DNA of 64,000 nt from positions 20,580 through 84,579 of the forward strand of contig DYJC01000012.1 in NCBI GenBank assembly GCA_020723305.1. The letters run 5' to 3'. The stretch is from Desulfosudis oleivorans (GTDB taxonomy: Bacteria; Desulfobacterota; Desulfobacteria; Desulfobacterales; SURF-7). The position numbers and the translations under genes were made by a program. This document shows positions 46,817 to 56,645 of the stretch, piece after piece (the first letter of the stretch is position 1; the number at the start of each line of letters is the position of its first letter). Below the pieces are notes generated by a model that was given only the letters and a program-made list of their open reading frames with translations, searched no databases and was not told where the DNA came from.

Positions 46817-47677
46817 ATGCAAAAAAATAGAATTGAAAACTTGTTCCTGGCCAACAGAGATGTTGGCAAAAAAGGTCTTATTGTTTTTGTGAATGCCGGA
46901 GATCCCGACTTGGATGCGACAAGGCAAATCATAAAGGTACTTGACTATAATCGGGTTGATGTTGTTGAATTATGCGTTCCATTTCCAAATTCTTTTACAG
47001 ATGGTGAAATAATTTTGCGTTCACACCAGCGAGCTTTGGAAAACGACACTTCCTTTTATGATGTTTTGGGTATGGTCGGAGAGCTTCGCAAGGAATGCAA
47101 CATCCCTATTGTATTGCTTGCAGATTATAGTTACACCGTAAAGCCGTTGGGAATGAACTCATTTTTGAACGCCTGCAAGAAATCACGAATAGATGGAACA
47201 TTGGTTCATTGTCTTCCCCCCCTTTTACTTGAAAAGTATCAGTCCCTCTCAAGTTCCATAGGCTTAGAGACGATCTTCAGCCTTTACCCAAAAAGTACGA
47301 CTGAAAAACGAGAGAAAGTCTATGAAGAGACTCAGGGATTCATTTATTTGGTCACAACCTATGGAAAAACAGGCAGGACGATTGTGAATGATAACGATAT
47401 CATTTCTTATATAGAGCGTGTACGTTCCGAAACATCTCAACCTTTAGCTGTGGGTTTTGGTATTCAAACGGCCGATGATCTTAATGTGATCTATCAATCC
47501 GGAGCAGATGCAGTTGTTATTGGAAGTGCAGTTTCGTCCATTATCGCACAAAATTCTATAAACCATGAACAAATACTCCATTCCGTAAATTCATTTCTCC
47601 AGAACTTATACTTTCGGCATTGGTTCAATATTGAGAAATCCAACAAGCTATATAAACCGGTTTCTCTTTCTCGATAA
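46817..47677 (+). CDS. trpA: tryptophan synthase alpha-like protein (possible stand-alone indole-glycerol-phosphate lyase)
   Basis: Cleaves indole-3-glycerol phosphate to indole and glyceraldehyde 3-phosphate. The 286-residue barrel keeps the catalytic Glu (VVELCVPF) and, eleven residues later, the Asp of FTDGEI. The intervening DPLA is NSFT. The phosphate-binding loops LVTTYGKTGRT, VGFGIQTADDL and VIGSAV are present. No trpB gene exists in the window. In plants, stand-alone TrpA homologues such as BX1 and IGL release free indole; a similar role here is inferred. A transporter gene follows 52 bp later. Confidence 0.85.
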   Translation: MQKNRIENLFLANRDVGKKGLIVFVNAGDPDLDATRQIIKVLDYNRVDVVELCVPFPNSFTDGEIILRSHQRALENDTSFYDVLGMVGELRKECNIPIVLLADYSYTVKPLGMNSFLNACKKSRIDGTLVHCLPPLLLEKYQSLSSSIGLETIFSLYPKSTTEKREKVYEETQGFIYLVTTYGKTGRTIVNDNDIISYIERVRSETSQPLAVGFGIQTADDLNVIYQSGADAVVIGSAVSSIIAQNSINHEQILHSVNSFLQNLYFRHWFNIEKSNKLYKPVSLSR

Positions 47678-47729
47678 ATTAAATTCGTACTTTTATTCAT
47701 CATTTGATTCTTTTCACATGGGAGGGGAC

Positions 47730-50096
47730 ATGAAAAGCAAAGGACATAAATATGGAAACTGGGTTATCCAACATCGGTGGTTGATTATCATAGCCACGAT
47801 TTTGTTTGTCGGGATCTCAGCTATCGGAGTACATCGTCTCGAAATGAACATGGATGGACGTCTATTTTTTAGTCATGAAAATCCACATTTACAAGCCCTG
47901 GATGCTTTGGAAAACACTTATACAAAGACAGAGAACGTATTCATTGCGATTGCGCCAAAAGACGGAAATGTTTTTACAAATGAAACGCTTGCCGCCGTTG
48001 AGGCCTTAACAAAATCCTGCTGGAAAATTCCATATTCTAACCGGGTCGATTCTATTACCAACTTCCAGCATTCATGGGCCATTGACGATGAATTGATTGT
48101 GGAAGACCTGGTACAAAATGCAAAAAAACTATCTCCCAAAGAGTTAGACAGAATCAAAGCAATTGCCCTTTCCGAACCTTTCTTAGTTAACCGGCTGATC
48201 TCAGCATCCGGAGAGGTTACAGGAATAAATGTCAATACGATCAAAGCAGGGCATTCAATTAAAGAGGTACCTGAAATAACAACTTATACCCGTAAAATAG
48301 TCGAAGAATTGCTCGTTGAATATCCGCATCTGGATATATATCTTTCAGGAGATATATTGATAGACGCCACGTTTGCGGAGGCTGCGGAAAGAGATATAAA
48401 AACCCTAATACCAATCATGTTTCTCGTTTTGATCGTCATAATGGGACTCACCTTACGCTCCTTCCCGGGAATTGTTTCAACCTTCCTTGTTTTACTTTTT
48501 TCTGTTCTTACAGGAATGGGATTGGCCGGCTGGACAAACATCAGTCTGAATCCGTCATCTGCAAATGCACCGATAATCATACTCACCGTGGTAATAGCAG
48601 ATAGTATCCACATGTTGATAACTATTTTTGAACAAATGAGAGGTGGTGCTTCAAAATCGGAAGCGATTGCTGAGTCTTTAAGCGTAAATATGCAGCCGGT
48701 ATTTCTTACAAGTCTGACAACGGCCATTGGATTTCTTTCTATGAATTTTTCAGATTCCCCACCTTTTGGAGATCTCGGAAATATAGTAGCGATAGGAGTT
48801 GCTGCAGCATGGGTATATTCAATAATGTTTATACCGGCTTTGATATCCGTGTTACCAATTCGTGTAAAAGTTGAAACACATTCGCCCGATGTCCTATACT
48901 TAGATCGATTATCCAGTTTTATCGTGAATAGGCATAGACCAATACTCTGGTTTATGACGATATTTATTATCGTTATCTCCCTAGGAACATTCAAGATTGA
49001 GTTAAATGATGATTTTTTGAAATATTTTGATAAAAGTTTCCATTTTCGGCAATCCAGCGACTTTATAATGAAGAATTTAACTGGATTGGTTACACTTGAA
49101 TATTCACTGGATTCTGGAGAAGAGAACGGAATACATTCTCCCCGGTATCTTAAAAAAATAGAAGAATTTGTTGGTTGGTATAAAAAACAACCCAACATCG
49201 TCCACGTCAGCACGATTACAGATACAATCAAACGATTAAATCAAAACCTGCATAATGATAATCCGGAATTTTATCGTATCCCTGAAGACCCCGAACTTGT
49301 AGCACAATATTTACTTTTATATGAGATGTCTCTTCCTTTTGGGCAGGATCTGAATAATGAAATCAATGTCGATAAGTCGGCTACACGCATTGTAGTAACC
49401 ATAAATGATGTAACCACAAAAGAAATTCGTGAGATTGACATGAACGCGCAGAACTGGTTGAAAAAAAATGCCCCCAAAAGCATGTTAACATGTGGGTCTA
49501 GTATATCAATGATTTGGGCTCATATTTCAGAACGAAACATTACAAGTATGGTGAGCTCTTCCTTTAGCTCTTTTGGACTGATTTCGATAATACTTATTGT
49601 CGCTTTACGAAGCATTAAATTCGGTTTACTTAGCCTAATTCCGAATATCACTCCGGCATTCATGGCTTTTGGTGTATGGGGATTTATTGCAGGTCGGGTA
49701 GGATTGGCAGTATCCGTGATCGCTTCTTTTACTCTGGGGATAGTTTGCGATGATACGATCCATTTTATGAGCTTCTACTTGCGGGCTCGCCGAGAAAAAC
49801 AACTATCACCTGGGGAAGCAATCCAATATACATTCAGACATGTTGGGCCGGCAATGTTGACCACATCGCTTATACTGGTTGCAGGTTTTCTTGTCCTCTC
49901 ACTTTCGGGATTTAAAGTCAATTCTGAGTTGGGTTTAATGACGGCTATTACGATCGCCTTGGCCCCGCTACTCGACTTCTTCTTTTTACCGGTAATATTA
50001 ATTAAATTTGAAGAGAAAAAGCATGCAACGGAAACAGCCTCATTTGTAAAAGGTTTATCTCAAATTCAACTTGAAGAACGAGTGCAAGATTCTTAA
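47730..50096 (+). CDS. RND/MMPL-family inner-membrane transporter
   Basis: A 788-residue exporter with about twelve membrane segments in two halves. The first segment is WLIIIATILFVGISAIG. A large periplasmic domain follows, then clusters at IPIMFLVLIVIMGLTL and IILTVVIADSIHMLITIFEQ, and a repeat of the pattern in the second half ending LGIVCDDTIHFMSFYL. The Asp residues in membrane segment 4 and its repeat (VIADSIH and VCDDTIH) are proton-relay candidates. GGAGGGG precedes the ATG at 47730. The neighbouring LolA-like and barrel genes complete an envelope-crossing set. Confidence 0.85.
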   Translation: MKSKGHKYGNWVIQHRWLIIIATILFVGISAIGVHRLEMNMDGRLFFSHENPHLQALDALENTYTKTENVFIAIAPKDGNVFTNETLAAVEALTKSCWKIPYSNRVDSITNFQHSWAIDDELIVEDLVQNAKKLSPKELDRIKAIALSEPFLVNRLISASGEVTGINVNTIKAGHSIKEVPEITTYTRKIVEELLVEYPHLDIYLSGDILIDATFAEAAERDIKTLIPIMFLVLIVIMGLTLRSFPGIVSTFLVLLFSVLTGMGLAGWTNISLNPSSANAPIIILTVVIADSIHMLITIFEQMRGGASKSEAIAESLSVNMQPVFLTSLTTAIGFLSMNFSDSPPFGDLGNIVAIGVAAAWVYSIMFIPALISVLPIRVKVETHSPDVLYLDRLSSFIVNRHRPILWFMTIFIIVISLGTFKIELNDDFLKYFDKSFHFRQSSDFIMKNLTGLVTLEYSLDSGEENGIHSPRYLKKIEEFVGWYKKQPNIVHVSTITDTIKRLNQNLHNDNPEFYRIPEDPELVAQYLLLYEMSLPFGQDLNNEINVDKSATRIVVTINDVTTKEIREIDMNAQNWLKKNAPKSMLTCGSSISMIWAHISERNITSMVSSSFSSFGLISIILIVALRSIKFGLLSLIPNITPAFMAFGVWGFIAGRVGLAVSVIASFTLGIVCDDTIHFMSFYLRARREKQLSPGEAIQYTFRHVGPAMLTTSLILVAGFLVLSLSGFKVNSELGLMTAITIALAPLLDFFFLPVILIKFEEKKHATETASFVKGLSQIQLEERVQDS

Positions 50097-50173
50097 GACA
50101 GCGATATGAGCTATTTAATTTGCAGTTCTGTATTCTGCAATGACATTATTGATATAAATTTAGGAGAAATTTA

Positions 50174-50977
50174 ATGAATAAGATAATCATCACCACAATC
50201 ATCGCATTGCTATGGATTTCCATCCCAAACCAACCATTGGCTTCTGAAGGCAAAGGTCTCGAAATCGCGATGGAAAGTGACAGACGTGACAACGGGTGGC
50301 TGGATCACACAGCCAAAATTCGTATGATCCTTAAAAACAAACATGGAGAGGAGGCGATCCGAAAACTCCATCTCAGTGCTAAAGAAGTTATCTCAAACGG
50401 GCAGAAGACTGACGGAGATAAAATACTGATTGTTTTTGATAATCCCCGGGATGTGAAGGGTACTGTTTTTTTGACGTATTCGCACAAACGAGAAGACGAC
50501 GATCAGTGGTTGTACCTGCCGGCACTTAAGCGGATTAAACGGATCAGTGCGCAAAATAAATCAGGTTCGTTTGTGGGGAGTGAATTTACCTATGAGGATA
50601 TAGCGAGTGAAGAAATTGAGAAATATCGCTATGACTGGCTGCGAGATGAAGTTTACGACAAACAAAATTGTTTTGTCGTTGAAAGGACTCCAATTGATAA
50701 GGAAAATACCGGATATCAGCGGACAGTTATCTGGTATGAAAAAGAAAACTATTTGATTGTTAAAGCGGAATTTTATGATCGTAAAAATATGCATATAAAA
50801 ACACTTACATTTAAGGATTACAATCAATATCTGGACAAATTCTGGCGGGCACATGAACTCAATATGGTGAATCATCAAAACGGAAAGAGTACCAGATTGG
50901 AATGGTCGGATATCACATTTCAGGTCGGTCTGACAGAGCAAGATTTTGATAAAAACAGATTAAAAGAGGTTAGATGA
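50174..50977 (+). CDS. LolA-like outer-membrane lipoprotein-sorting-type protein
   Basis: A 267-residue periplasmic protein with a signal peptide (IITTIIALLWISIPNQPLAS). The mature part has the beta-rich LolA-like fold pattern: GDKILIVFDNPRDVKGTVFL, DDQWLYLPALKRIKRI and SFVGSEFTYEDIASE, all typical of the family found beside MMPL transporters. It probably ferries a hydrophobic molecule between the membranes. It overlaps the next gene by four bases (ATGA). Confidence 0.82.
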   Translation: MNKIIITTIIALLWISIPNQPLASEGKGLEIAMESDRRDNGWLDHTAKIRMILKNKHGEEAIRKLHLSAKEVISNGQKTDGDKILIVFDNPRDVKGTVFLTYSHKREDDDQWLYLPALKRIKRISAQNKSGSFVGSEFTYEDIASEEIEKYRYDWLRDEVYDKQNCFVVERTPIDKENTGYQRTVIWYEKENYLIVKAEFYDRKNMHIKTLTFKDYNQYLDKFWRAHELNMVNHQNGKSTRLEWSDITFQVGLTEQDFDKNRLKEVR

Positions 50978-52167
50978 AACAATATGTAATTTTATTATTA
51001 TGGTTATTGGGCGTTTTGAGTGTAACTCCCGTGGTGTATGCAAATGAATATTCAGGGTTTATTTCTACCGAGTATATTGTATTTTTAAATGATCCCCTTT
51101 ATGCGGATCAACAGAGAACCACAGCATCATTTTCAGCAGAACCCGAGTACTTCCATGAATTTGAAAATGGATCGCAAGTTAAAATCATACCCTTTGGTAG
51201 ATATGATGCAGTTGATTCAAATCGTACTCATGTTGATCTTAGAGAATTTAATTGGATGTATAGTGGCGAATCATGCAAAGTTCTCGTTGGAATCGGAAAA
51301 ATATTTTGGGGTGTGACAGAGTTTGTTCATTTGGTAGATATCATCAATCAGACGGATTCAGTGGAAAATATTGATGGAGAGAGCAAACTGGGGCAGCCCA
51401 TGCTCCAGTTCTCGTATTTAACAAATATTGGAGCATTTGATTTTTTCATCTTGCCGGGATTTAGAGAACGCACCTTTCCTGGCAATAAAGGACGTTTGCG
51501 ATCTTCCATAGTGGTTGAGATGGATAAAGCTGAGTATGAAAGCGGAGCAAAAGAAAAACATATTGATTTTGCAATTCGATACAACCACTCTATTGGAGAT
51601 GTCGATTCTGGAATATATTACTTTAGAGGAACCGGTCGAGAACCTATCTTAGTTCCGAATTTTGATGATCCCCAAAACGTGATTTTGATTCCATTTTACG
51701 AACAAATCACTCAAACCGGTTTGGATCTGCAATGGATTTTAGGCTCATGGCTGTTAAAAGCAGAGGCCATATACCGTAACGGTAAGGGCGATGATTTTTT
51801 TTCAGGTATAGGGGGGGTTGAGTATACATTTTTTAGTATTGCCGACACCAAACTTGATTTGGGAATCATTGGTGAATATGCCTATGATGAACGTGGAGAG
51901 CAGGCTACTGTCCCTTACCAAAGAGATGTCATGGCTGGTTGCCGTTTAACCCTTAATGATATGGCAAATTCAGAAATCTTGACGGGCATTTCGCATGACA
52001 TACAGAATTCTTCAAATTATTTTACAATAGAAGCAAGTCGTCGCATCGGAAATAATTTTAAAATAACAATCGAATCCGGTCTGTTTTTACATCCGGCAGT
52101 AGATGATATTATGTATGATCTGAGAGAGGATGATTTTATTCGACTGGAAGTTGCCTATTACTTTTAG
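50974..52167 (+). CDS. outer-membrane beta-barrel protein
   Basis: A 397-residue protein with a signal peptide (YVILLLWLLGVLSVTPVVYA) and alternating-hydrophobicity strands ending in a terminal Phe (RLEVAYYF), as in barrel proteins inserted by BamA. Segments such as LDLQWILGSWLLKAEAIYRN and IEASRRIGNNFKITIE fit barrel strands. It resembles outer-membrane partners of MMPL exporters. Its pore and ligand are unknown. The following 150 bp hold no gene. Confidence 0.75.
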   Translation: MKQYVILLLWLLGVLSVTPVVYANEYSGFISTEYIVFLNDPLYADQQRTTASFSAEPEYFHEFENGSQVKIIPFGRYDAVDSNRTHVDLREFNWMYSGESCKVLVGIGKIFWGVTEFVHLVDIINQTDSVENIDGESKLGQPMLQFSYLTNIGAFDFFILPGFRERTFPGNKGRLRSSIVVEMDKAEYESGAKEKHIDFAIRYNHSIGDVDSGIYYFRGTGREPILVPNFDDPQNVILIPFYEQITQTGLDLQWILGSWLLKAEAIYRNGKGDDFFSGIGGVEYTFFSIADTKLDLGIIGEYAYDERGEQATVPYQRDVMAGCRLTLNDMANSEILTGISHDIQNSSNYFTIEASRRIGNNFKITIESGLFLHPAVDDIMYDLREDDFIRLEVAYYF

Positions 52168-52349
52168 GAATCGCGAAAAAAATTTTACTTTCTGAAAGCC
52201 GATTCATCCCATCTTACAGCAGTATAAAAACTCGCCAGACGCCTAATATGCCTTCATCGTTTTTTGATAATGAGGTTGAAGCCCTTAGAGAATTATAAAA
52301 AAAACGATTCAATATTTAAATGGAAAAAATATCATTAAGGAGGAAAGAA

Positions 52350-53546
52350 ATGACACAATCCTTTGTAATTAAGCAAGAAGACAAAGTCCCAGCCAGAAGT
52401 TTATATAAAAGAGATGCTGAACTGGAAAGAATTGAGTGGTTAAAAAAGCGTAATGGACTAGATTTAAAAGCGATTTCCAACCATGGTATCGATCCAAAAC
52501 AACTCAGGGGAGTAGTTGAAAATTTCATTGGTGCAGTTCAGATCCCAATTGGATTAGCCGGACCGCTGTTGATCAATGGAGATAATGCGAATGGAATTTT
52601 TTTCGCCCCACTTGCAACTGTTGAGGGAGTTGTCGTAATTTCAGCATCCAGGGGAGCAAGCGCTATCAATAAATCTGGTGGTATTCGAGTAAAAGTACTT
52701 GATCAACAAATGACAAGAGGGCCAGTATTTGAATTCTCTAATATAGATGAATGTTTGATATTTATCTCATGGGTAAAAGAAAATTTTGATAGAATAAAGG
52801 CAGAAAGCGAAAAGGTAACACGACATGGGAAAATGACCAAAATCGAAGATTATATTTTTGGAAATTCAGTTCATTTAAGGCTTTGCTACACAACAGGAGA
52901 CGCTGCCGGGCAAAATATGACAACCATCATGTCTGATGCCTGTTGTATGTTTATCCGCGAAAACTTTGAAAAAGAAACAGGAGTAGCCATTCGTTTTTAT
53001 ATCATTGAAGGTAATATAGCAGGGGACAAAAAGTTCAATTGGTTAAATTATACTTCAACTCGAGGTATTAAAGTAATTACCGAAACATTTCTTAAAAAAG
53101 AATATATCGAGCAATTTTTGCATTGTCCAGTCAAGCAGTTTGTTGCAGGAATCAATCATGGTGTATCCGGTTCAATCCTGTCTGGTACACCAGGTGGTTT
53201 TTCCATAAATGCGGCAAACATAATCGCTGCCATATATGCATCTACAGGAAATGATCTTGGATGCGTGTTTGAATCAAGTGCGTCGCATGCTTATATTAAA
53301 GAGTATGACGACGGTGTCTATTGGTCGACGATGTTTCCAAATATTGTCGTTGGAACAGTAGCCAATGCACATAGACTTCCAACACAAGATGAATGCATTA
53401 AAATTATGCAATGTGATCAAAAAGGAGGGGCGTTAAAACTTGCGGAAATTATAGCGGCTTTTAGTGTAGCATTAGATGTATCAACTGCTTCTTCTATCTC
53501 AAACGACACATTCGGAAAAGCCCATCGCATTTGGGGAAGAGGATAG
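52350..53546 (+). CDS. class I HMG-CoA reductase-like protein with divergent NADPH motifs
   Basis: A 398-residue member of the HMG-CoA reductase family, which reduces a CoA thioester to an alcohol with two NAD(P)H. ENFIGAVQIPIGLAGPL and FAPLATVEGVVV (Glu) are clear. The catalytic Lys is in NIAGDKKFN, the Asp in STGNDLGCVFESS and the His in FGKAHRI. But DAMGMN reads DAAGQN, and GTVGGGT reads GTVANAH. Both are NADPH-associated motifs, so substrate or cofactor use may differ. The ATG at 52350 has AAGGAGG upstream; an earlier ATG at 52320 does not. No mevalonate-pathway gene is nearby, which argues for a tailoring role. Confidence 0.82.
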   Translation: MTQSFVIKQEDKVPARSLYKRDAELERIEWLKKRNGLDLKAISNHGIDPKQLRGVVENFIGAVQIPIGLAGPLLINGDNANGIFFAPLATVEGVVVISASRGASAINKSGGIRVKVLDQQMTRGPVFEFSNIDECLIFISWVKENFDRIKAESEKVTRHGKMTKIEDYIFGNSVHLRLCYTTGDAAGQNMTTIMSDACCMFIRENFEKETGVAIRFYIIEGNIAGDKKFNWLNYTSTRGIKVITETFLKKEYIEQFLHCPVKQFVAGINHGVSGSILSGTPGGFSINAANIIAAIYASTGNDLGCVFESSASHAYIKEYDDGVYWSTMFPNIVVGTVANAHRLPTQDECIKIMQCDQKGGALKLAEIIAAFSVALDVSTASSISNDTFGKAHRIWGRG

Positions 53547-53678
53547 GTATACCGATCTCATAAAATCTATGCTCCCCTGAGCAGGTTGATTTTCAATCAT
53601 GACAGATTGTCTGCGAAACTTAAATGCAATGAGGTTATAGGGTGTTGATTGAGAAACAATTTAGAGGAGAGGCTTATA

Positions 53679-55550
53679 ATGGAATTGAGTCAATATGATA
53701 GTGAGATAAAGATCTCAAAGAAATGTCGAAAACATGGAATGTGCAAAATCGATTTTTTAAACACCGGAAAGTGTACCCCCGGAGATAAAAAAATCTTTGC
53801 TGCCTACTATCCTTTTGGGAGACTGAAGATATTTGAAAAATTTGTCAACGGTGAAATTCCACTTACGGATACACTGAAAGACATCATCGATTCCTGCACA
53901 TTTTGCGGACACTGCAATATTCAGTGCTACTTTTTAATGGAAATGATTCCACAAAAAGTTATGGTCGCCATGAAACAAGTATTAAAAGAACGTCTTAAAC
54001 ATGAAAAAATTATAGAAATAGAAACAGATGAAGTATTAGAAAACCTTCGAAACATTGTTGGCAAAGGCTGGGCGACAAATGATCCGGCCATTCTTGCCGC
54101 TTATTCTTCTGTAGGTGCACTGTCAACATTGGAACGGATACCGAGTTATGTTGTTGCTCCAGAAACAACGGAAGAAACAGCAAAAATCGTCAAAATTGCG
54201 AATCATTATAGTCTCCAGTTCTTACCGATTTCAACAGGGTCTAATATGTCCATGTTGGCCATCGATAATGGGATCTTGATTGATTTGAACCGGATGAAAA
54301 CATTGCAAATAGATAGATTTAATTATTGTGCTGAAGTCGGTGCCGGAATTCGTGCCTTTGATTTACAAAAGGCAGCTATGGAAAAAGGTTTGCGGATGTC
54401 TATTGGAGAATCAAGCGCAGGAGTTTGCGCGAACCAAGTAACGTCTGGCTTTCATTCTTTGTTTTCCTATCGGTATGGATTGATGGCAGATCTTTTCATA
54501 GAGGCTGAATTGGTTACAAATGACGGCACCATTATCCACACTTCTTCAATCGAGGCCCCAAACTTAATTAATAATTCTCATTTCCAGTTTGAACCTCGTA
54601 TCCCCTATATCTGCACCAAGCTTAAACTCAGACTTTTCGAAGTGGAGCTTGATGAAACAATTATCATTATCCCATTTAAAGAAATGAAACAATCGCTATC
54701 TGTAATGAAAAAGATTTCAAAAAAGACGATTGGAAAAGCAATGGGATTGACCTCGGTAGAATGTTTGTCATCGGTATTATGTTTAACCATAGAGGATGAA
54801 GAAAATTTTTTAGATATCGCCAAGGATTATTTAAAAATTAATTATGGGCTGCTCATTATATTGAACCAATATGAACTTGATTATCTAAAAAAGGAATACC
54901 CAGATCTAACGTTCCTCTCTCATGAAACCTTAAAAAAAATAATATTGGGAATACCAGCAATCACAGGGCCTGAGAGCATGTTTCTCGTTGAATCGGTTAT
55001 GGATGAGGAACGGCCGTATGAGATACTTTTTGGGGAAATGTTGGATTATTTTCTACAAAAAATCGAAATGAGCCCAGAGGAGGTATCAGATTTATTATCA
55101 GGAGTTGATGATGAAATTCTGCACAAAGCCTTATGCGATCTTTATTTCAAACCTGAATTTAGTGATATCCAATATTGGTTTAATTATAGAATCATTTCAC
55201 CGAGAATGAATCGGAAACTTCATTTTTTCCCTAACCTTTTATTTACTACATTTGATGATTTTGAATTGCTTGAAGAAATCATTCAGCAGTATAAAAAAAT
55301 ATCGAAAAAATATAAAATTGAAAACCATCTCTGTTACATTGTACCAATAGATGAAGGTAAAAGGCTATCGATTGAGTATGATTTTTTTTATGATCAAAAT
55401 GACAGCAGCATGATTGGAGATTTAAGAAAAACCGCTTTTGTCAATGCACATATGACCGATAAAATGGAAAAAAAAGAAAAAGGATTCTACCCTGGAATGC
55501 AAACATACTATAAAGGTTTTATGAATAAAGACCTATTTCTCTACAAATAA
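53679..55550 (+). CDS. FAD-linked oxidase with N-terminal Fe-S domain
   Basis: A 623-residue oxidoreductase. The N-terminus carries a [4Fe-4S] motif, CTFCGHCNIQC at residues 73-83, and three more cysteines (16, 22, 32) that may form a second site. The PCMH FAD-binding domain follows, with APETTEETAKIVKIANHY, LPISTGSNMSMLA and SAGVCANQVTSGFHSLFSY. The C-terminal 250 residues resemble vanillyl-alcohol-oxidase/4-cresol-dehydrogenase-type FAD-oxidase tails only loosely. It could oxidise or couple a ring intermediate (inference). The ATG at 53679 follows AGGAGAGG. The transglutaminase-like gene is 29 bp downstream. Confidence 0.75.
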   Translation: MELSQYDSEIKISKKCRKHGMCKIDFLNTGKCTPGDKKIFAAYYPFGRLKIFEKFVNGEIPLTDTLKDIIDSCTFCGHCNIQCYFLMEMIPQKVMVAMKQVLKERLKHEKIIEIETDEVLENLRNIVGKGWATNDPAILAAYSSVGALSTLERIPSYVVAPETTEETAKIVKIANHYSLQFLPISTGSNMSMLAIDNGILIDLNRMKTLQIDRFNYCAEVGAGIRAFDLQKAAMEKGLRMSIGESSAGVCANQVTSGFHSLFSYRYGLMADLFIEAELVTNDGTIIHTSSIEAPNLINNSHFQFEPRIPYICTKLKLRLFEVELDETIIIIPFKEMKQSLSVMKKISKKTIGKAMGLTSVECLSSVLCLTIEDEENFLDIAKDYLKINYGLLIILNQYELDYLKKEYPDLTFLSHETLKKIILGIPAITGPESMFLVESVMDEERPYEILFGEMLDYFLQKIEMSPEEVSDLLSGVDDEILHKALCDLYFKPEFSDIQYWFNYRIISPRMNRKLHFFPNLLFTTFDDFELLEEIIQQYKKISKKYKIENHLCYIVPIDEGKRLSIEYDFFYDQNDSSMIGDLRKTAFVNAHMTDKMEKKEKGFYPGMQTYYKGFMNKDLFLYK

Positions 55551-55579
55551 ATTATAATGATATAAAAGGAGATTTTATA

Positions 55580-56290
55580 ATGAACCATGATAAAGAGGAA
55601 TATCTGAAACCAACAGATATGATTGACAGTGATAATGAAACAATCATTCAATACGCCCAAGCGAACTGTGGCCCCAACAAACAGGACCATCTTAAAATGG
55701 CAATCCATCTTTACAATGCGGTTAGAGATGATATCCGGTATAATCCATACTCACCGTTTTGGTTGCCGGAGCATTTTAGAGCCAGCGTTATTTTAAAAAA
55801 GAAAAACGGTTTGTGCATCGGAAAAGCAGTACTGTTATGCGCAGTAGGAAGAGCATGCGGGATACCTTCCAGATTAGGCTATGCAGACGTAATAAATCAC
55901 CTTACGACCCAACAGTTGATCAATACATTGGGTTCTTCAAATTTCGTATATCACTCGTTTACAGAGTTTTATCTGGAGGGAAAATGGGTGAAATCCACAC
56001 CTGCTTTTGATAAGGCGGCATGTAAACGTCATTTTGTCGAACCACTTGAATTTAATGGGCTTGAAGATTCACTATATCATATGTACAACAAGAAAAAACA
56101 GCTTTTCATGGAATACATCGAGTTTCATGGAAGTCGTTCTGATGTCCCGTTAGACGAGATTGTGAATGCATTTACAAAAGAATATGGAAAAGATAGAATT
56201 GATGAATGGATCGAGGAATGGAACCAATTTGAAAATAAATTAAGAGATTTTTATGCCGAAGATGTCATAGATGAAGTGATAACAGTTTAG
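55580..56290 (+). CDS. transglutaminase-like cysteine protein
   Basis: A 236-residue protein with the papain-like triad in order: Cys in KKNGLCIGKAVLLCAVGRA, His in NFVYHSFTEFYLEG and Asp in VKSTPAFDKAAC. There is no signal peptide, so it is cytoplasmic. Bacterial relatives act as proteases, transferases or amide-forming enzymes; in a biosynthetic cluster it could transfer an acyl group from a carrier. The ATG follows AAAAGGAG. Confidence 0.78.
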   Translation: MNHDKEEYLKPTDMIDSDNETIIQYAQANCGPNKQDHLKMAIHLYNAVRDDIRYNPYSPFWLPEHFRASVILKKKNGLCIGKAVLLCAVGRACGIPSRLGYADVINHLTTQQLINTLGSSNFVYHSFTEFYLEGKWVKSTPAFDKAACKRHFVEPLEFNGLEDSLYHMYNKKKQLFMEYIEFHGSRSDVPLDEIVNAFTKEYGKDRIDEWIEEWNQFENKLRDFYAEDVIDEVITV

Positions 56291-56645
56291 AAGAAAGCAG
56301 ATTCATTCTAATCATGCACACGGCGCTGGGGCGGGTTGAGTAAATGGATAAGACAATGCTTTTTTCAGACCTGACTATACGTAACGTCTGTTAGTATTTC
56401 AATAAGTTTGCGAATACAATATAGTGAATTGGCATGACCGGTTATGCATTGCACAATGAGGATGATCAATTTCAATAGGTATCAAAGACATCTGTTTTTG
56501 CCATTTTTTGCGCATTTTGCGGATTGACTTTCTTTTGCTTTTTGTAGTTATATTGATTTGTTAGTCGCATTCAACATGCTACATCGAACAAAAAAATGCT
56601 ACCATAAAATGCGCTTTTTTTTGTTACAAATAGTTCAAGCCGTGG
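56291..56645. other. intergenic region after the transglutaminase-like gene
   Basis: I see no gene here. A poly-T stretch and repeated ATGCGC/GCGCAT-like words occur near 56510-56620 but form no convincing terminator. Confidence 0.5.
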
